Shown here piece by piece: positions 24,624 through 34,518 of a stretch of DNA of 64,000 nucleotides (positions within the stretch are counted from its first letter, which is position 1; every line of letters starts with the position of its first letter). The DNA is taken from positions 1,178,001 through 1,242,000 of the forward strand of contig NZ_JBAWKA010000001.1 in the NCBI RefSeq assembly GCF_043876815.1, given 5' to 3'. The notes under the pieces were generated by a model. That model was not told the DNA's origin. It did not search any database and saw nothing but the letters and a program-made list of their open reading frames with translations. The DNA comes from Gaetbulibacter_A sp043876815 (GTDB lineage: Bacteria; Bacteroidota; Bacteroidia; Flavobacteriales; Flavobacteriaceae). A program made the position numbers and the translations under genes.

Positions 24624-25394
24624 TTAATTACTCGTATTCAAGGCATTTAAAAACTCAGTAGTCACGGCTTTAATTTCACGCTTAAAGTGGTTCTTTATCT
24701 CAGCGACTGATTTGTTTTCTAAACCTTCAGTGTTTTTAGGGTTGTTGAATTTACCTTGATCAGAACCGTATGCTTTTAAGGTTTTATTATATGTTTCTAT
24801 ATTGGATTTCAAGACATTTTGATATTGATTTATCAATTGTCGTTTTTCCAATATTTCTTCTTTTTCCTTTTGAGCGGCGAGCTTTGCTTTAATTTCCTGC
24901 TCTTTCCTTTTTAATGCTTCTTGTTGCGCCTTGAGTTTCAGTTGTTCTTGTTCTAATTCAGATAGGTTATCTGTATTAACGGCTATTTCCGTTGTAACTT
25001 CATCTGCAACGTATACTTTATTTCCCGCTCGTGCTGAAGAGCATTTATCATCTTCAATAACACTAGCTTTGATGCTATCGCGTGCACGTTTTACAAAGAA
25101 TCGGGCATCTTCATAAGTTTCCTGGTAATCTACTTTGGCAAGCATATCATAACTTTTTTGAGCGAGAGATTGTGCTTTAACACAATCGCAGGCATCTTTT
25201 TTATCCATGTAGGAACGCAATGATTTTACAGCTCGATCTGCGTAATATTTCACATGGTCGACGTTATTCGATTCATATGAGTCCTTAACATGTGAATAGG
25301 AACTTACAATGTAATAATTAGCATCGTCGCAGGCCGTTTGACCAATAACAGAAACACTAAAAAGAAAGAAAATTAGGTGGTAGATTTTTTTCAT
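24624..25394 (-). CDS. Secreted coiled-coil protein, function unknown
   Basis: A 256-residue protein with a signal peptide ending near VIGQT, a helical cysteine-containing N-terminal half (cysteines in TACDDANYY, DACDC and DKCSS), and a long charged coiled coil (about residues 145-200, rich in Q, K and E). No known enzyme motif. It resembles conserved flavobacterial proteins without assigned function. Periplasmic or envelope-associated location is inferred. Confidence 0.75.
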   Translation of the reverse strand: MKKIYHLIFFLFSVSVIGQTACDDANYYIVSSYSHVKDSYESNNVDHVKYYADRAVKSLRSYMDKKDACDCVKAQSLAQKSYDMLAKVDYQETYEDARFFVKRARDSIKASVIEDDKCSSARAGNKVYVADEVTTEIAVNTDNLSELEQEQLKLKAQQEALKRKEQEIKAKLAAQKEKEEILEKRQLINQYQNVLKSNIETYNKTLKAYGSDQGKFNNPKNTEGLENKSVAEIKNHFKREIKAVTTEFLNALNTSN

Positions 25395-25668
25395 TTGTAG
25401 GTAGTTTTAACATAAATAGGGACTGCGAATGTACTAAAAATTTCAGAATAAACGTAGTTTATCGATTTTTTTACGGGTTTTATCGGGTTTTTAAGGTTGT
25501 AACGACTACCTTCCAATGGTTGTATCAATTTTAATTAGCTTGAAATCAGTATATAAGGTGATTATTTGGGGTGTTTTTACCGATATTTTTGATCAGGTGA
25601 TTAGTTCCTTTTAAATATGACAAGGGAATGAATTGCATTTTATATCTTTAAAGCTTAAAATAGCCTGT

Positions 25669-26520
25669 ATGAACGATTATAAAGTTACTTCCAATATCAT
25701 CCTCCATAAACGCGATACTAAAGTTATAATCAAAAAAGCCACAAAAAAATTAAAAAAAGTGAGACGTGCCCTTGGTGATTGGCAGAATACCATGTACGCT
25801 CACAATAAATATTCTGTATTGGTTTGTTTGCAGGGTATGGATACTTCCGGTAAGGACAGTTTGATTCGCGAGGTTTTTAAAGATTTTAATGCGCGTGCTG
25901 TTGATGTTACCAGTTTTAAAGTTCCCACGGAATTGGAATTGGATCATGATTTTTTATGGCGCCATTATATAGCACTACCGGAACGCGGTCATTTTGGGGT
26001 CTTTAATCGTACGCATTACGAAAATGTATTAGTTACTCGAGTGCACCCTGAATACATTTTGGGTGAGCGGCTTCCTGGAGTGGAAAGTATCGAAGATGTG
26101 AATGAAGCTTTCTGGGATAAACGATTTGATCAGATCAATCAATTTGAAAAGCATTTGGCCGAGAATGGGACTTTGATTTTTAAATTCTTTTTACATCTTT
26201 CCAAGGAGGAACAGAAAAACCGGTTACTGCGTCGTCTCCGGAAACAAGAGAAAAACTGGAAATTTTCACCTGGAGACTTAAAGGAACGTGAACTTTGGGA
26301 TCGTTATCAGGAGTGTTATCAGGAAGCGATAAACAGAACTTCAAATTCACATGCGCCCTGGTACACGATTCCTGCGGATGACAAACCAACGGCACGTTAC
26401 TTAGTGGCTAAAATTTTGTATGATACCTTAACGAAATATACTGATATTACAGAACCTGAGCTGGATGACGAGATCAAGGCGAATCTAGAAGCCTATAAAT
26501 CAAAATTAAACAATGAATAA
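25669..26520 (+). CDS. ppk2: Polyphosphate:nucleotide phosphotransferase, PPK2 family
   Basis: Starting at ATG 25669 the protein has 283 residues; a -7-like box TATCTTTA at 25643-25650 lies upstream and rules out the in-frame ATG at 25633. The Walker A-like motif is QGMDTSGKDSLIREV and the lid/Walker B region FNRTHYENVLVTRVHPE. PPK2 enzymes move phosphate between polyphosphate and nucleoside mono- or diphosphates; class and preferred nucleotide cannot be set from sequence. The next gene begins within ten bases of its stop. Confidence 0.93.
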   Translation: MNDYKVTSNIILHKRDTKVIIKKATKKLKKVRRALGDWQNTMYAHNKYSVLVCLQGMDTSGKDSLIREVFKDFNARAVDVTSFKVPTELELDHDFLWRHYIALPERGHFGVFNRTHYENVLVTRVHPEYILGERLPGVESIEDVNEAFWDKRFDQINQFEKHLAENGTLIFKFFLHLSKEEQKNRLLRRLRKQEKNWKFSPGDLKERELWDRYQECYQEAINRTSNSHAPWYTIPADDKPTARYLVAKILYDTLTKYTDITEPELDDEIKANLEAYKSKLNNE

Positions 26521-26527
26521 TTACCCT

Positions 26528-27910
26528 ATGAAGAAACTACTAATAGCAACCTTTTGTATTACATTTTTTATTTTTAACACCTCGCGTGCTCAAAGTGATG
26601 AGGCTGTTATAAAATCGCTTTATAATAATTCACTGACACAAGGGAAAAGTTATGATTGGCTCAATTATTTGTCTAATCAAATAGGCGGGCGACTCTCAGG
26701 ATCCTTGAATGCAGAAAGAGCTGTTAAATGGACTAAAGAGGAGTTAGATAAATTAGGACTTGACAAAGTGTGGTTACAGCCAGTAATGGTGCCGAAATGG
26801 GTACGTGGTGGTAAAGAATATGCTTATATTGAATCAGCTTCTGGTAAGTCAACAACTGTTAACATTTGTGCCTTGGGAAGTTCTCTGGCTACCCCGTCTT
26901 TTGGTGTCAAAGCTCCTGTTGTTGAAGTTAAGACCTTTGAAGACCTGGCGAAAATGGGGAGCGATAGTATCCGAGGGAAAATTGTATTTTTCAATCGCCC
27001 GATGCGACCGGATTTTATTCTCACCTCTAACGCCTACAGCGACGCTAATGATCAGCGCACTAAAGGTGCTATGGAGGCCTCAAAATACGGAGCTGTTGGT
27101 GTTATTGTTCGTTCGTTGAATTTGCGTTTAGATGATTTTCCGCATACAGGTAACATGTCTTACGGCGATTTACCTAATAGTCAAAAAATTCCAGCAGCAG
27201 CCATTAGTACAAATGACGCCGAACTTTTAAGTACGATGTTGTCTTTGGACGAAGATCTTAAATTTTATTTTAAGCAAAATTGTAAACAGCTTGATGATGT
27301 GCTGTCCTATAATGTAATTGGACAAATTACAGGCAGCGAATATCCAGATGAATACATTGTTGTAGGTGGGCATTTAGATTCCTGGGATTTAGCCGATGGA
27401 TCGCATGATGATGGTGCCGGTTGTATGCAATCCATGGACGTGTTACGTCTTTTGAAAATAACTGGAATAAAGCCAAAGCGCAGTATTCGCGTTGTTCTCT
27501 ACATGAATGAGGAGAATGGTATGAGAGGAGCCTCAAAATATGCAGATTTAGCGAAACAGAACAATGAAAATCACATTTTTGCCCTAGAAAGTGATTCAGG
27601 TGGATTTACGCCGAGAGGTTTTAGCTTCGATTGTTCAGAGGCACAGTTCAACAAAATATCAGGATGGAAGACTTTATTTAAACCATATTTGATCCATTAT
27701 TTTGAACAGGGCGGAAGCGGTGCTGATGTTGGAAAATTAAAAAATGGGACTACGGTTTTGGCGGGTTTAAGACCAGACTCACAGCGTTATTTTGACTATC
27801 ATCATGCTGAAAACGACACCTTTGATGCCATAAATAAACGGGAATTAGAGCTGGGTGCCGCAACTATGGCCTCCATGATATATTTAATAGATAAGTACGG
27901 AACAAACTAA
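26528..27910 (+). CDS. Secreted M28-family metallopeptidase with PA domain
   Basis: Starting at ATG 26528 (an ATG at 26513 overlapping PPK2 is possible) the protein has 460 residues and a signal peptide beginning MKKLLIATF. A protease-associated domain lies between the first strands and the catalytic core. Zinc ligands of the M28 fold are seen in GGHLDSWD, GSHDDGAG, NEENG (catalytic glutamate), ESDSGG and YHHAENDTFD. It is probably a periplasmic aminopeptidase or carboxypeptidase. Likely cotranscribed with PPK2 and the DinB-like gene. Confidence 0.92.
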   Translation: MKKLLIATFCITFFIFNTSRAQSDEAVIKSLYNNSLTQGKSYDWLNYLSNQIGGRLSGSLNAERAVKWTKEELDKLGLDKVWLQPVMVPKWVRGGKEYAYIESASGKSTTVNICALGSSLATPSFGVKAPVVEVKTFEDLAKMGSDSIRGKIVFFNRPMRPDFILTSNAYSDANDQRTKGAMEASKYGAVGVIVRSLNLRLDDFPHTGNMSYGDLPNSQKIPAAAISTNDAELLSTMLSLDEDLKFYFKQNCKQLDDVLSYNVIGQITGSEYPDEYIVVGGHLDSWDLADGSHDDGAGCMQSMDVLRLLKITGIKPKRSIRVVLYMNEENGMRGASKYADLAKQNNENHIFALESDSGGFTPRGFSFDCSEAQFNKISGWKTLFKPYLIHYFEQGGSGADVGKLKNGTTVLAGLRPDSQRYFDYHHAENDTFDAINKRELELGAATMASMIYLIDKYGTN

Positions 27911-27917
27911 TTTTAAG

Positions 27918-28475
27918 ATGAGGTCTATTTTTTTAGTAATTTGTATTATAATGACATCAGTTTGTATGGCTCAAAATGATAATATATTACCATTTAGGGA
28001 AATTCCTGAACAAGCAGAAAGCTATACGGCAGGAAGTGTAGCCTCACGTATGATTGACGGTTTAGGCTTTCGGTATTATTGGGCTACGGAGGGCTTGAGG
28101 GCAGAAGACTTAGAATACAAACCTAGCGAATCCGGACGCAGTTCAGAAGAAACGGTAGACCATATTTTAGGATTATCCCAATTTATCCTGAATTCTTTGG
28201 GAGGAGAAGTAGAGTCTCAAAAGGATATAAAAAATCTGGGTTTTAATGCTATGCGAAAACAAACCTTATTAAATTTTCAAGTAGCTTCAGAGATTTTACG
28301 GAACACCAAAGACCTCATAAAATTTGATAATGAGCGTTTCCCATTTTGGAATATCATCAATGGTCCCATCTCTGATGCTATTTGGCATTGTGGTCAAATT
28401 ATTTTGTTGCGTCGTGCCTCAGGAAACCCCTATAATTCAAAGGCAAGTGTTTTTTCAGGCAAACTGAGAGAATAG
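27918..28475 (+). CDS. DinB-like four-helix protein with signal peptide
   Basis: A 185-residue protein with an N-terminal signal peptide (ends near CMAQN) followed by a DinB/YfiT-like helical bundle. Metal-binding histidines are plausible in TVDHILGLS and IWHCGQI, the usual positions. DinB-fold proteins are often thiol-dependent enzymes, but no substrate can be given. Seven bases after the M28 peptidase. Confidence 0.8.
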   Translation: MRSIFLVICIIMTSVCMAQNDNILPFREIPEQAESYTAGSVASRMIDGLGFRYYWATEGLRAEDLEYKPSESGRSSEETVDHILGLSQFILNSLGGEVESQKDIKNLGFNAMRKQTLLNFQVASEILRNTKDLIKFDNERFPFWNIINGPISDAIWHCGQIILLRRASGNPYNSKASVFSGKLRE

Positions 28476-28479
28476 GTTA

Positions 28480-30921
28480 TTATTCACTAATTCTGTTCAA
28501 TTCCTCATCTAAACCACCTTCGGATTTTATTTTATTTTTAGCATTTTGATTTCCAAATTTATAGGTTATTCCTAAACCGAATCGCTGATTGTCCATGGTG
28601 TAAACCCCTTCTAGGTCGATACCACCATAATTTAAATAATAAGGGTATTCACTTTTGGTTCTAAAAATATCATTGCCTGTAATACGTAATTGGAGATTTT
28701 TGTTTAAAAAGTCTTTACGTATTCCAAAATTTAAGCCGTAATTTCCTTTTATGTAACTAGAACCTCGCCATATCCAGCGGCTATTGTGATTAAAGGTGAG
28801 TTCTAATAATATATCTTTTGGAATGGTGATCATATTCTGAAGTCTGTAATTCCATCCTGTATTTTCAATATCGATAACATTGTTGTTAACATTACCTTCA
28901 AAGGTTTCATAATAAAGGTTTCCAAAAATCAATACCTCCCAAAAATCAGCTAAGGTTAATGGATAAGTCAAGGACATGGCATAATTATTCGATTTTTGTA
29001 CGTTTCTTGGTATGATCTGAGTTTTATTCTCATTCAATACCTCTACAATGTTAGAGAAAAAATCCTTGGTTTTACTGAATGCAAAAGTTGTAATAAGCTT
29101 TTGTTTCAAACTATAGGATAATTGATAATTCATAATATAGTTCGGTCTTAAAAAAGGATTACCCTTCCACACCACCAATTGACTCGTCGGGGTTTCAAAT
29201 GGGTTTAAAGATTGATAGTTGGGTCTTGTGATCCGTCTTCCAATATTGAAACTAAAGTTATGGTCTTTTTGATTATCAAAAGAAATTCCAATGTTTGGGA
29301 AAAAATTGGTATAATTTCTTTTAACATCCTTATTCTCTACAGCAACTTCACTTGTTAATAAGCCACGCGAGTATGTGTTTTCAACACGAAGTCCGGTATT
29401 GAGGGTAAAGGAGTTGCTAATTTTAAAATTCAGGTTGGCATAAGCCGCAGCCACGTTTTCAGTGTATTCGAAATCATTACTCCTGGCTGGGTCCAAAACA
29501 GGATTATTGTTTTGATAATTATAAAAATAAAAACCATTTTGGGTTAAAATATGGGCATATTTAACGCCTATGGTGAAGGTTGTTTTATCCCATGATTTTT
29601 CGAAGTCCATTTTTCCGGACCATAAATTTATTGTGTTATCGGAATCAAAACTTGTATCCTCTTGAGAGATAACAGTAGTTCCGTCTGGTTCGAAATAGGT
29701 ATTTGGCTGAAACGTATTTCTATCACTTTCATAGGTCCCTGCACTAAAATTAGTGGTGAGGCTGGATGATTCTCCAATGTTCCAAAAATGATTTAAATTA
29801 AAGATATAATTACTAGAATTACCTGTTCTAAAAGATTGAGATTTCAATATTTCCTGAAACTCCCTAGGCACATCCTGATAAATGTTGGTGATGCTATTAA
29901 GTTGATTATCAGTTTTATTGTACACAGCTCTTCCATCAAAAGTAAGGCGTTGATTTTTAGAAAGTTCAGCCTGAATTCCGAATCCTACATTGAGAGCGTT
30001 GGTTATTTTTGGCTCTCTTGAACTTAATTGAAGGAAATAATTGTTTTGGTATTTGTCGTCATCAAATCGTTCTAAATAATTTAAAGAGGATTGTGAAAGA
30101 TCCAAGTTGGTTTTTATTTTTTCTGAACCAAAATTTAGAGATAAATTGTTGTTGTATCGATATTCTACACCTTTTGTTCCATTCGAACTTATACTACCAT
30201 TAAATCCAGTGGCAATATTTCTTTTTAACCGAATATTAATAATACCTCCGGTACCTTCGGCGTCGTATTTAGCCGGTGGGTTTGAAATAATTTCAATGGA
30301 ATCGACATTGTCTGAGCTCATACTTTGTAAAAAGGAGATAAGGTCATCTCCTGAAAGTCGCGACTGGACATCATTGATGTAAATTTGGACATTTTTCTTT
30401 CCTAATAAAGAGATACTGTTATCGATGTCTAAAGTAACCCCGGGCGATTGCCGTAATAAATCAAGACCATTGGTTCCTGATGCGCTTGGACTATTAGCAA
30501 CATTAAATACTAGCTTGTCCGGTTTCACCGTGATCAATGATTTTTTTTGGGTAATAACCACTTCATCAAGTGTATTACTGGCCGGTTTTAACCTTATATC
30601 GGGTAAAACTTTGTCTTCTCCAGGGGCAATGGCAAACAATGACGTTTTATAGTCTTCAAATTCTAATTGTTTAATTATCACGGTATACTTACCCGGATAA
30701 ACGTTCTTAAACTTAAAACTTCCCTCGGTGGTGCTTATTGTACTCTTTACGAAAGTTGAGTCGTTTTGAAAAAGAACAATCGAGGCATATACCACGGGAT
30801 CACCTGTTTCTGAAATAAATTTACCCGACACGGATCCCGTATCAGTAGTTTGTCCAAACACTGAGGGTAAGGTAAAAGTATAAAAAAGTAGAACTGGGGC
30901 TATTATAAAGAGTTTTCTCAC
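28480..30921 (-). CDS. Outer-membrane beta-barrel receptor of the TonB-dependent type
   Basis: An 813-residue protein with a signal peptide (to about residue 23), a carboxypeptidase-regulatory-like domain (about 30-115), a plug-like domain (DLLRQSPGVTLD, then ISNPPAKYDAEGTGGIINIRL), and a long barrel ending in a sequence with alternating aromatic residues. This is the outer membrane beta-barrel family 3 type, common in Bacteroidota. No TonB box was identified. It is the last gene of a five-gene leftward operon with the MBOAT acyltransferase, 16 bases after it. Confidence 0.88.
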   Translation of the reverse strand: MRKLFIIAPVLLFYTFTLPSVFGQTTDTGSVSGKFISETGDPVVYASIVLFQNDSTFVKSTISTTEGSFKFKNVYPGKYTVIIKQLEFEDYKTSLFAIAPGEDKVLPDIRLKPASNTLDEVVITQKKSLITVKPDKLVFNVANSPSASGTNGLDLLRQSPGVTLDIDNSISLLGKKNVQIYINDVQSRLSGDDLISFLQSMSSDNVDSIEIISNPPAKYDAEGTGGIINIRLKRNIATGFNGSISSNGTKGVEYRYNNNLSLNFGSEKIKTNLDLSQSSLNYLERFDDDKYQNNYFLQLSSREPKITNALNVGFGIQAELSKNQRLTFDGRAVYNKTDNQLNSITNIYQDVPREFQEILKSQSFRTGNSSNYIFNLNHFWNIGESSSLTTNFSAGTYESDRNTFQPNTYFEPDGTTVISQEDTSFDSDNTINLWSGKMDFEKSWDKTTFTIGVKYAHILTQNGFYFYNYQNNNPVLDPARSNDFEYTENVAAAYANLNFKISNSFTLNTGLRVENTYSRGLLTSEVAVENKDVKRNYTNFFPNIGISFDNQKDHNFSFNIGRRITRPNYQSLNPFETPTSQLVVWKGNPFLRPNYIMNYQLSYSLKQKLITTFAFSKTKDFFSNIVEVLNENKTQIIPRNVQKSNNYAMSLTYPLTLADFWEVLIFGNLYYETFEGNVNNNVIDIENTGWNYRLQNMITIPKDILLELTFNHNSRWIWRGSSYIKGNYGLNFGIRKDFLNKNLQLRITGNDIFRTKSEYPYYLNYGGIDLEGVYTMDNQRFGLGITYKFGNQNAKNKIKSEGGLDEELNRISE

Positions 30922-30937
30922 TATTAATTTTTGAAAT

Positions 30938-32353
30938 TTAAAATTGGAAATAAATGAATTGCTCCCCGCTTCCTTGTGCTATGATGATCAAAAAGGTCAT
31001 AATGGCCCAAACACCACCAAGGACGTAAGGCGAGACTTTTAAGGATACTTCTTTCATAGATGTATTTCTCATAATCCAATGGCATAGAAATAAAATTCCT
31101 ATTAAAACACTTACTTTTAAAATGGTAAAATAGCCTAATATTTTTTCTCCATCCGGGTTCAGGTAGAACATAGATTGGATCATATCCCAGGATTTTTGAA
31201 AACCACGAGCTCTGAAGAATACCCAGGTGATATTCACACAGGTAAAGGTGAGGAAGGCCAGGAATATTCCATTCCATTTGGTTATTTTAAATGGCATATA
31301 GCGTCGTTGAAGACGCTCTAAGATCAGGTATGTACCATGTAAGCCTCCCCAAATCATAAAGGTCCAGGCTGCACCATGCCATAAACCACCTAACAACATG
31401 GTTAACATAAGCGCTACATATAACCGGGTTAAACCATGACGGTTTCCTCCTAAAGGAATATAAAGATAGTCTTTCAACCAACTTGATAAGGAAATGTGCC
31501 ACCGACGCCATAGATCCGAGAATCCCAATGAAGCATATGGATATTTAAAGTTATCTGGTAAAATAATTCCCAACATTAAGGCAATCCCTATGGCACAGGT
31601 TGAATATCCTGCAAAGTCAAAAAATATTTGTCCTGAAAAGGCCAGAGTTCCAATCCATGCATCAAGGCCATGTAGCACTTTATCCGTACCAAAAACGGTA
31701 TCAGATGTACCAGCTAATATGGTATCAGCCAAAACTACTTTTTGAAACAAACCAATGGTCAATAAAAAGAGTCCCCAGATGAACTGGTTTGCCGTAGCTT
31801 TCTTTTCTTCATAAAATTGACCGATTAATTCTTTCGCTCTTACTATAGGACCTGCAACTAATTGCGGGAAGAATGTAACGTAAAGCGCAAAGTCTAAAAA
31901 GGTTCTAGCCGGCTGAATTTTTCGTTTATAAATGTCGATGGTATACGACATGGTTTGGAAGGTGTAAAATGAAATACCCATAGGCAGTATGATATCCATT
32001 GGTAGTGCCTGAAAATCAATACCGATGAGATTCATGAGTATTACAAAATTTTCTAGTAAAAAGTCGCCATATTTAAAAAAGGCCAGGAAGCCTAAATTCA
32101 CGAACATACTTAATAGTAGCCAATATTTTCGTTTTCTATTATCCTCAATGACAGCGAGCTTTTGCCCTGCTGTCCAATCGACAATAGTTGAAATCCAAAG
32201 CAAAATAACAAGTGGGGGATTCCACATGCCATAAAAAATATAACTGGAAAGCAAAAGCATTCTTTTTTTACCTGTCCAGTTTAAAATGGGTGCGTAGTAT
32301 AGGGCAAGCACAATAACTAAAAAAAGTATAAAACTTAATGAATTGAATAACAT
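30938..32353 (-). CDS. MBOAT-family O-acyltransferase (AlgI-like)
   Basis: A 471-residue integral membrane acyltransferase with about ten helices. The family histidines are in LWRRWHISLSSWLKDYLYIP and GGLWHGAAWTF. AlgI-type MBOAT proteins pass acyl groups across the inner membrane to a periplasmic SGNH partner that decorates a polysaccharide or lipid. Here two SGNH-like genes lie directly upstream in the same operon, fitting that model. The acceptor is unknown. Confidence 0.93.
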   Translation of the reverse strand: MLFNSLSFILFLVIVLALYYAPILNWTGKKRMLLLSSYIFYGMWNPPLVILLWISTIVDWTAGQKLAVIEDNRKRKYWLLLSMFVNLGFLAFFKYGDFLLENFVILMNLIGIDFQALPMDIILPMGISFYTFQTMSYTIDIYKRKIQPARTFLDFALYVTFFPQLVAGPIVRAKELIGQFYEEKKATANQFIWGLFLLTIGLFQKVVLADTILAGTSDTVFGTDKVLHGLDAWIGTLAFSGQIFFDFAGYSTCAIGIALMLGIILPDNFKYPYASLGFSDLWRRWHISLSSWLKDYLYIPLGGNRHGLTRLYVALMLTMLLGGLWHGAAWTFMIWGGLHGTYLILERLQRRYMPFKITKWNGIFLAFLTFTCVNITWVFFRARGFQKSWDMIQSMFYLNPDGEKILGYFTILKVSVLIGILFLCHWIMRNTSMKEVSLKVSPYVLGGVWAIMTFLIIIAQGSGEQFIYFQF

Positions 32354-32405
32354 GATTGGTTGGTGTTAGGTTTGTGATTATTTTTTGTTTGTGGTTTGAT
32401 TTTAC

Positions 32406-33455
32406 CTATTTAAGTGCGTATTCTGGTTTTTCAGATTTTAACACACCATCTTCGATCATTAACTTTAATAATGTCTTGGTGAAAAAATCGGCATCTTCTC
32501 CACTTAGATGTGATTCTTCAGGACATGTGAGGTCCTTAAAGATATCATAATCTTCAAAATGGTAACTTGGACCATTAGTTTGTTTTATAAGATCATCCCA
32601 AAAACTTTCTCTGGGTAGGACCATATTCTCACCCATTCGGACTCCACCACTTGATGGGCAACGCAACAGCACAACAGTGCCATTGCGTTCAATAAACTTG
32701 TTGTAATCTTTTAAAAAGAAGGCCATAGTGGACTCTTTGTCCGGTGGTGGCGCACCGCTACCAAAGAAATACCAAACTTTTTTAATACTATTGGCAAAAG
32801 CTGTATCCGTAAGCGTTCTACTACTCATACGCATGTTTCTGGGGATGGTAACGTCTCCAAAATTATAAAAGGGAGGGATATCCGGCTCACCGGCTCGATT
32901 ACCTATACTTATGCCACGTAATAAGGATTTTAAATCAATATCATCACTCCATTCCTCTTCATCGGCAGACATAAAAGCTAAATTTTTCTGAAGAGGTACA
33001 GAGAGTTTAAAATTCAATTTTTGTGCATAAGTTTGACCCTCATAATAATCGATCTTGGATTGAGCGCGTTTCCAAGGAAAGGCCCCTGGATAGGTAGTTG
33101 AAAACAGTAAACCAGGCGCGACACCTATAATGATGGTACCATCAAAATCAGTGTTATTAACAATATCATGAAATGTAGGAAGTGGTGACGATCCGGTTGA
33201 GGATAACTGAATGGGATAGCGTCCTGCCACTTCTTTGAAAGCGTCTTGTTGAATGTCAAAATAAGCTCTTGAAGAACCCAATATAATAATATCTTCTTTT
33301 GTGGCTTTTTCAACTTTTGAGCGTTCTAAGGCCCATAGTGCTTTTTCATCATTTAATGTGGGATAGTATCCGGCACTTCGCCAGTACAATTCCCAACAAA
33401 CAGTTGCTATTAATGTTATAGCAATAGCAAAAATCAGGGTATTTTTTAATTTCAT
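32406..33455 (-). CDS. Membrane-anchored SGNH-like protein, MBOAT partner (paralogue 1)
   Basis: A 349-residue protein with one N-terminal membrane anchor (about residues 5-25) and a periplasmic domain. The block I serine is in IILGSSRAYF (residues 57-66); the C-terminal block reads PEESHLSGEDADF, with H preceded at -3 by glutamate where SGNH enzymes usually have aspartate. It is a clear paralogue of the next gene (both have WELYWRS/WEMYWRS after the anchor). By position it resembles AlgJ/AlgX or DltD partners of MBOAT acyltransferases. Confidence 0.75.
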   Translation of the reverse strand: MKLKNTLIFAIAITLIATVCWELYWRSAGYYPTLNDEKALWALERSKVEKATKEDIIILGSSRAYFDIQQDAFKEVAGRYPIQLSSTGSSPLPTFHDIVNNTDFDGTIIIGVAPGLLFSTTYPGAFPWKRAQSKIDYYEGQTYAQKLNFKLSVPLQKNLAFMSADEEEWSDDIDLKSLLRGISIGNRAGEPDIPPFYNFGDVTIPRNMRMSSRTLTDTAFANSIKKVWYFFGSGAPPPDKESTMAFFLKDYNKFIERNGTVVLLRCPSSGGVRMGENMVLPRESFWDDLIKQTNGPSYHFEDYDIFKDLTCPEESHLSGEDADFFTKTLLKLMIEDGVLKSEKPEYALK

Positions 33456-33469
33456 TTTGGTTGGTTTGG

Positions 33470-34513
33470 TTAATTGAAATCTTTTAAGTGGCCATCGGCA
33501 ATAAGTTTTTCTACCATGTCTTTTGTATATAATTTGGCGTCATCACCATACATATGCGACCAATCCGGTAGCGTATATTTAGACATGAATTCGTAATCTT
33601 TAAAATGGTATGTTGGACAATCAATAACGGCTGCGAACTTATCCCATACTTTTTCTTTTGGTAATAATCTCATGGCAGCCTTATTCCAGGGTTCTTCAGA
33701 TTTGTGCCTGATAAATATAACCTTGCCGCCACGGGCTTTAAAATCATTTATAATACGGATGTAGTCATTAATGATATTAGGAATATCATTTTCTACCGTT
33801 TCATATTCCGGTAAATAAGGTAAAAATTTATTCCAGGCATCAGTAATGCGCTTGGCAAAGGCGGGATCACTGCGCATAGGAGGTAACATGATCAAGTTTC
33901 GGTCCTCATCGTGATAACTGAAATTATAGAGTCCAAAAGGTTCGTCATTACCCCGCCCCGGGATGTATATACGCCCTATTAAAGATTTTAAATCCAGATC
34001 ATTGTAAAATTCCAATTCAGAAGAAGTTAAAAATACTAAATTCCGTTCCAGTGGCTTACTTAAGATATAGCCCAGTTTTTGAGCATTTGTGCGGTTGTAG
34101 TAATAATCAACCCATTGTTTCGCTCCGTTGGCCCAGCTATCGTTTGGGTCGGAAAACCACATTAATGGTGTAATTCCAATTATTAAAGTGCCATTAAAAT
34201 TAGTATTGTACACAATATCCTTCAAGAAGGGCCGCGGAGGTTTTCCATCGGCCGCTAAGTTAATAGGTTTTCTACCCTGTGTTTTTTCCCAAACATGAGT
34301 ATTAAAATTAAAACCGGTGCGCGAAGCACCTAAAATCACAATATCATCCGAGGTTGCCATCTCAACTTTTTTTCGGTGTTCTGCCCAAAGGTTTCGGTCG
34401 TCCTCAATAACGGCTCTGTAAAGATCTGGTTTTGATCGCCAATACATTTCCCAACAAAAAATTCCTGTGAATGTGAGTGAGATTGCGAGTATGAGGGAAA
34501 GTCTTAAATTCAT
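33470..34513 (-). CDS. Membrane-anchored SGNH-like protein, MBOAT partner (paralogue 2)
   Basis: A 347-residue paralogue of the protein encoded downstream, same layout: anchor in the first 25 residues, then IVILGASRTGFNF (S64) as block I and PDWSHMYGDDAKLY as the aspartate-histidine block. Here the D-x-x-H pair is intact. Fifteen bases separate it from paralogue 1 and five from the MFS gene upstream. Likely the catalytic acyl transfer component outside the membrane, but this is inferred from family and context. Confidence 0.75.
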   Translation of the reverse strand: MNLRLSLILAISLTFTGIFCWEMYWRSKPDLYRAVIEDDRNLWAEHRKKVEMATSDDIVILGASRTGFNFNTHVWEKTQGRKPINLAADGKPPRPFLKDIVYNTNFNGTLIIGITPLMWFSDPNDSWANGAKQWVDYYYNRTNAQKLGYILSKPLERNLVFLTSSELEFYNDLDLKSLIGRIYIPGRGNDEPFGLYNFSYHDEDRNLIMLPPMRSDPAFAKRITDAWNKFLPYLPEYETVENDIPNIINDYIRIINDFKARGGKVIFIRHKSEEPWNKAAMRLLPKEKVWDKFAAVIDCPTYHFKDYEFMSKYTLPDWSHMYGDDAKLYTKDMVEKLIADGHLKDFN

Positions 34514-34518
34514 AATTT

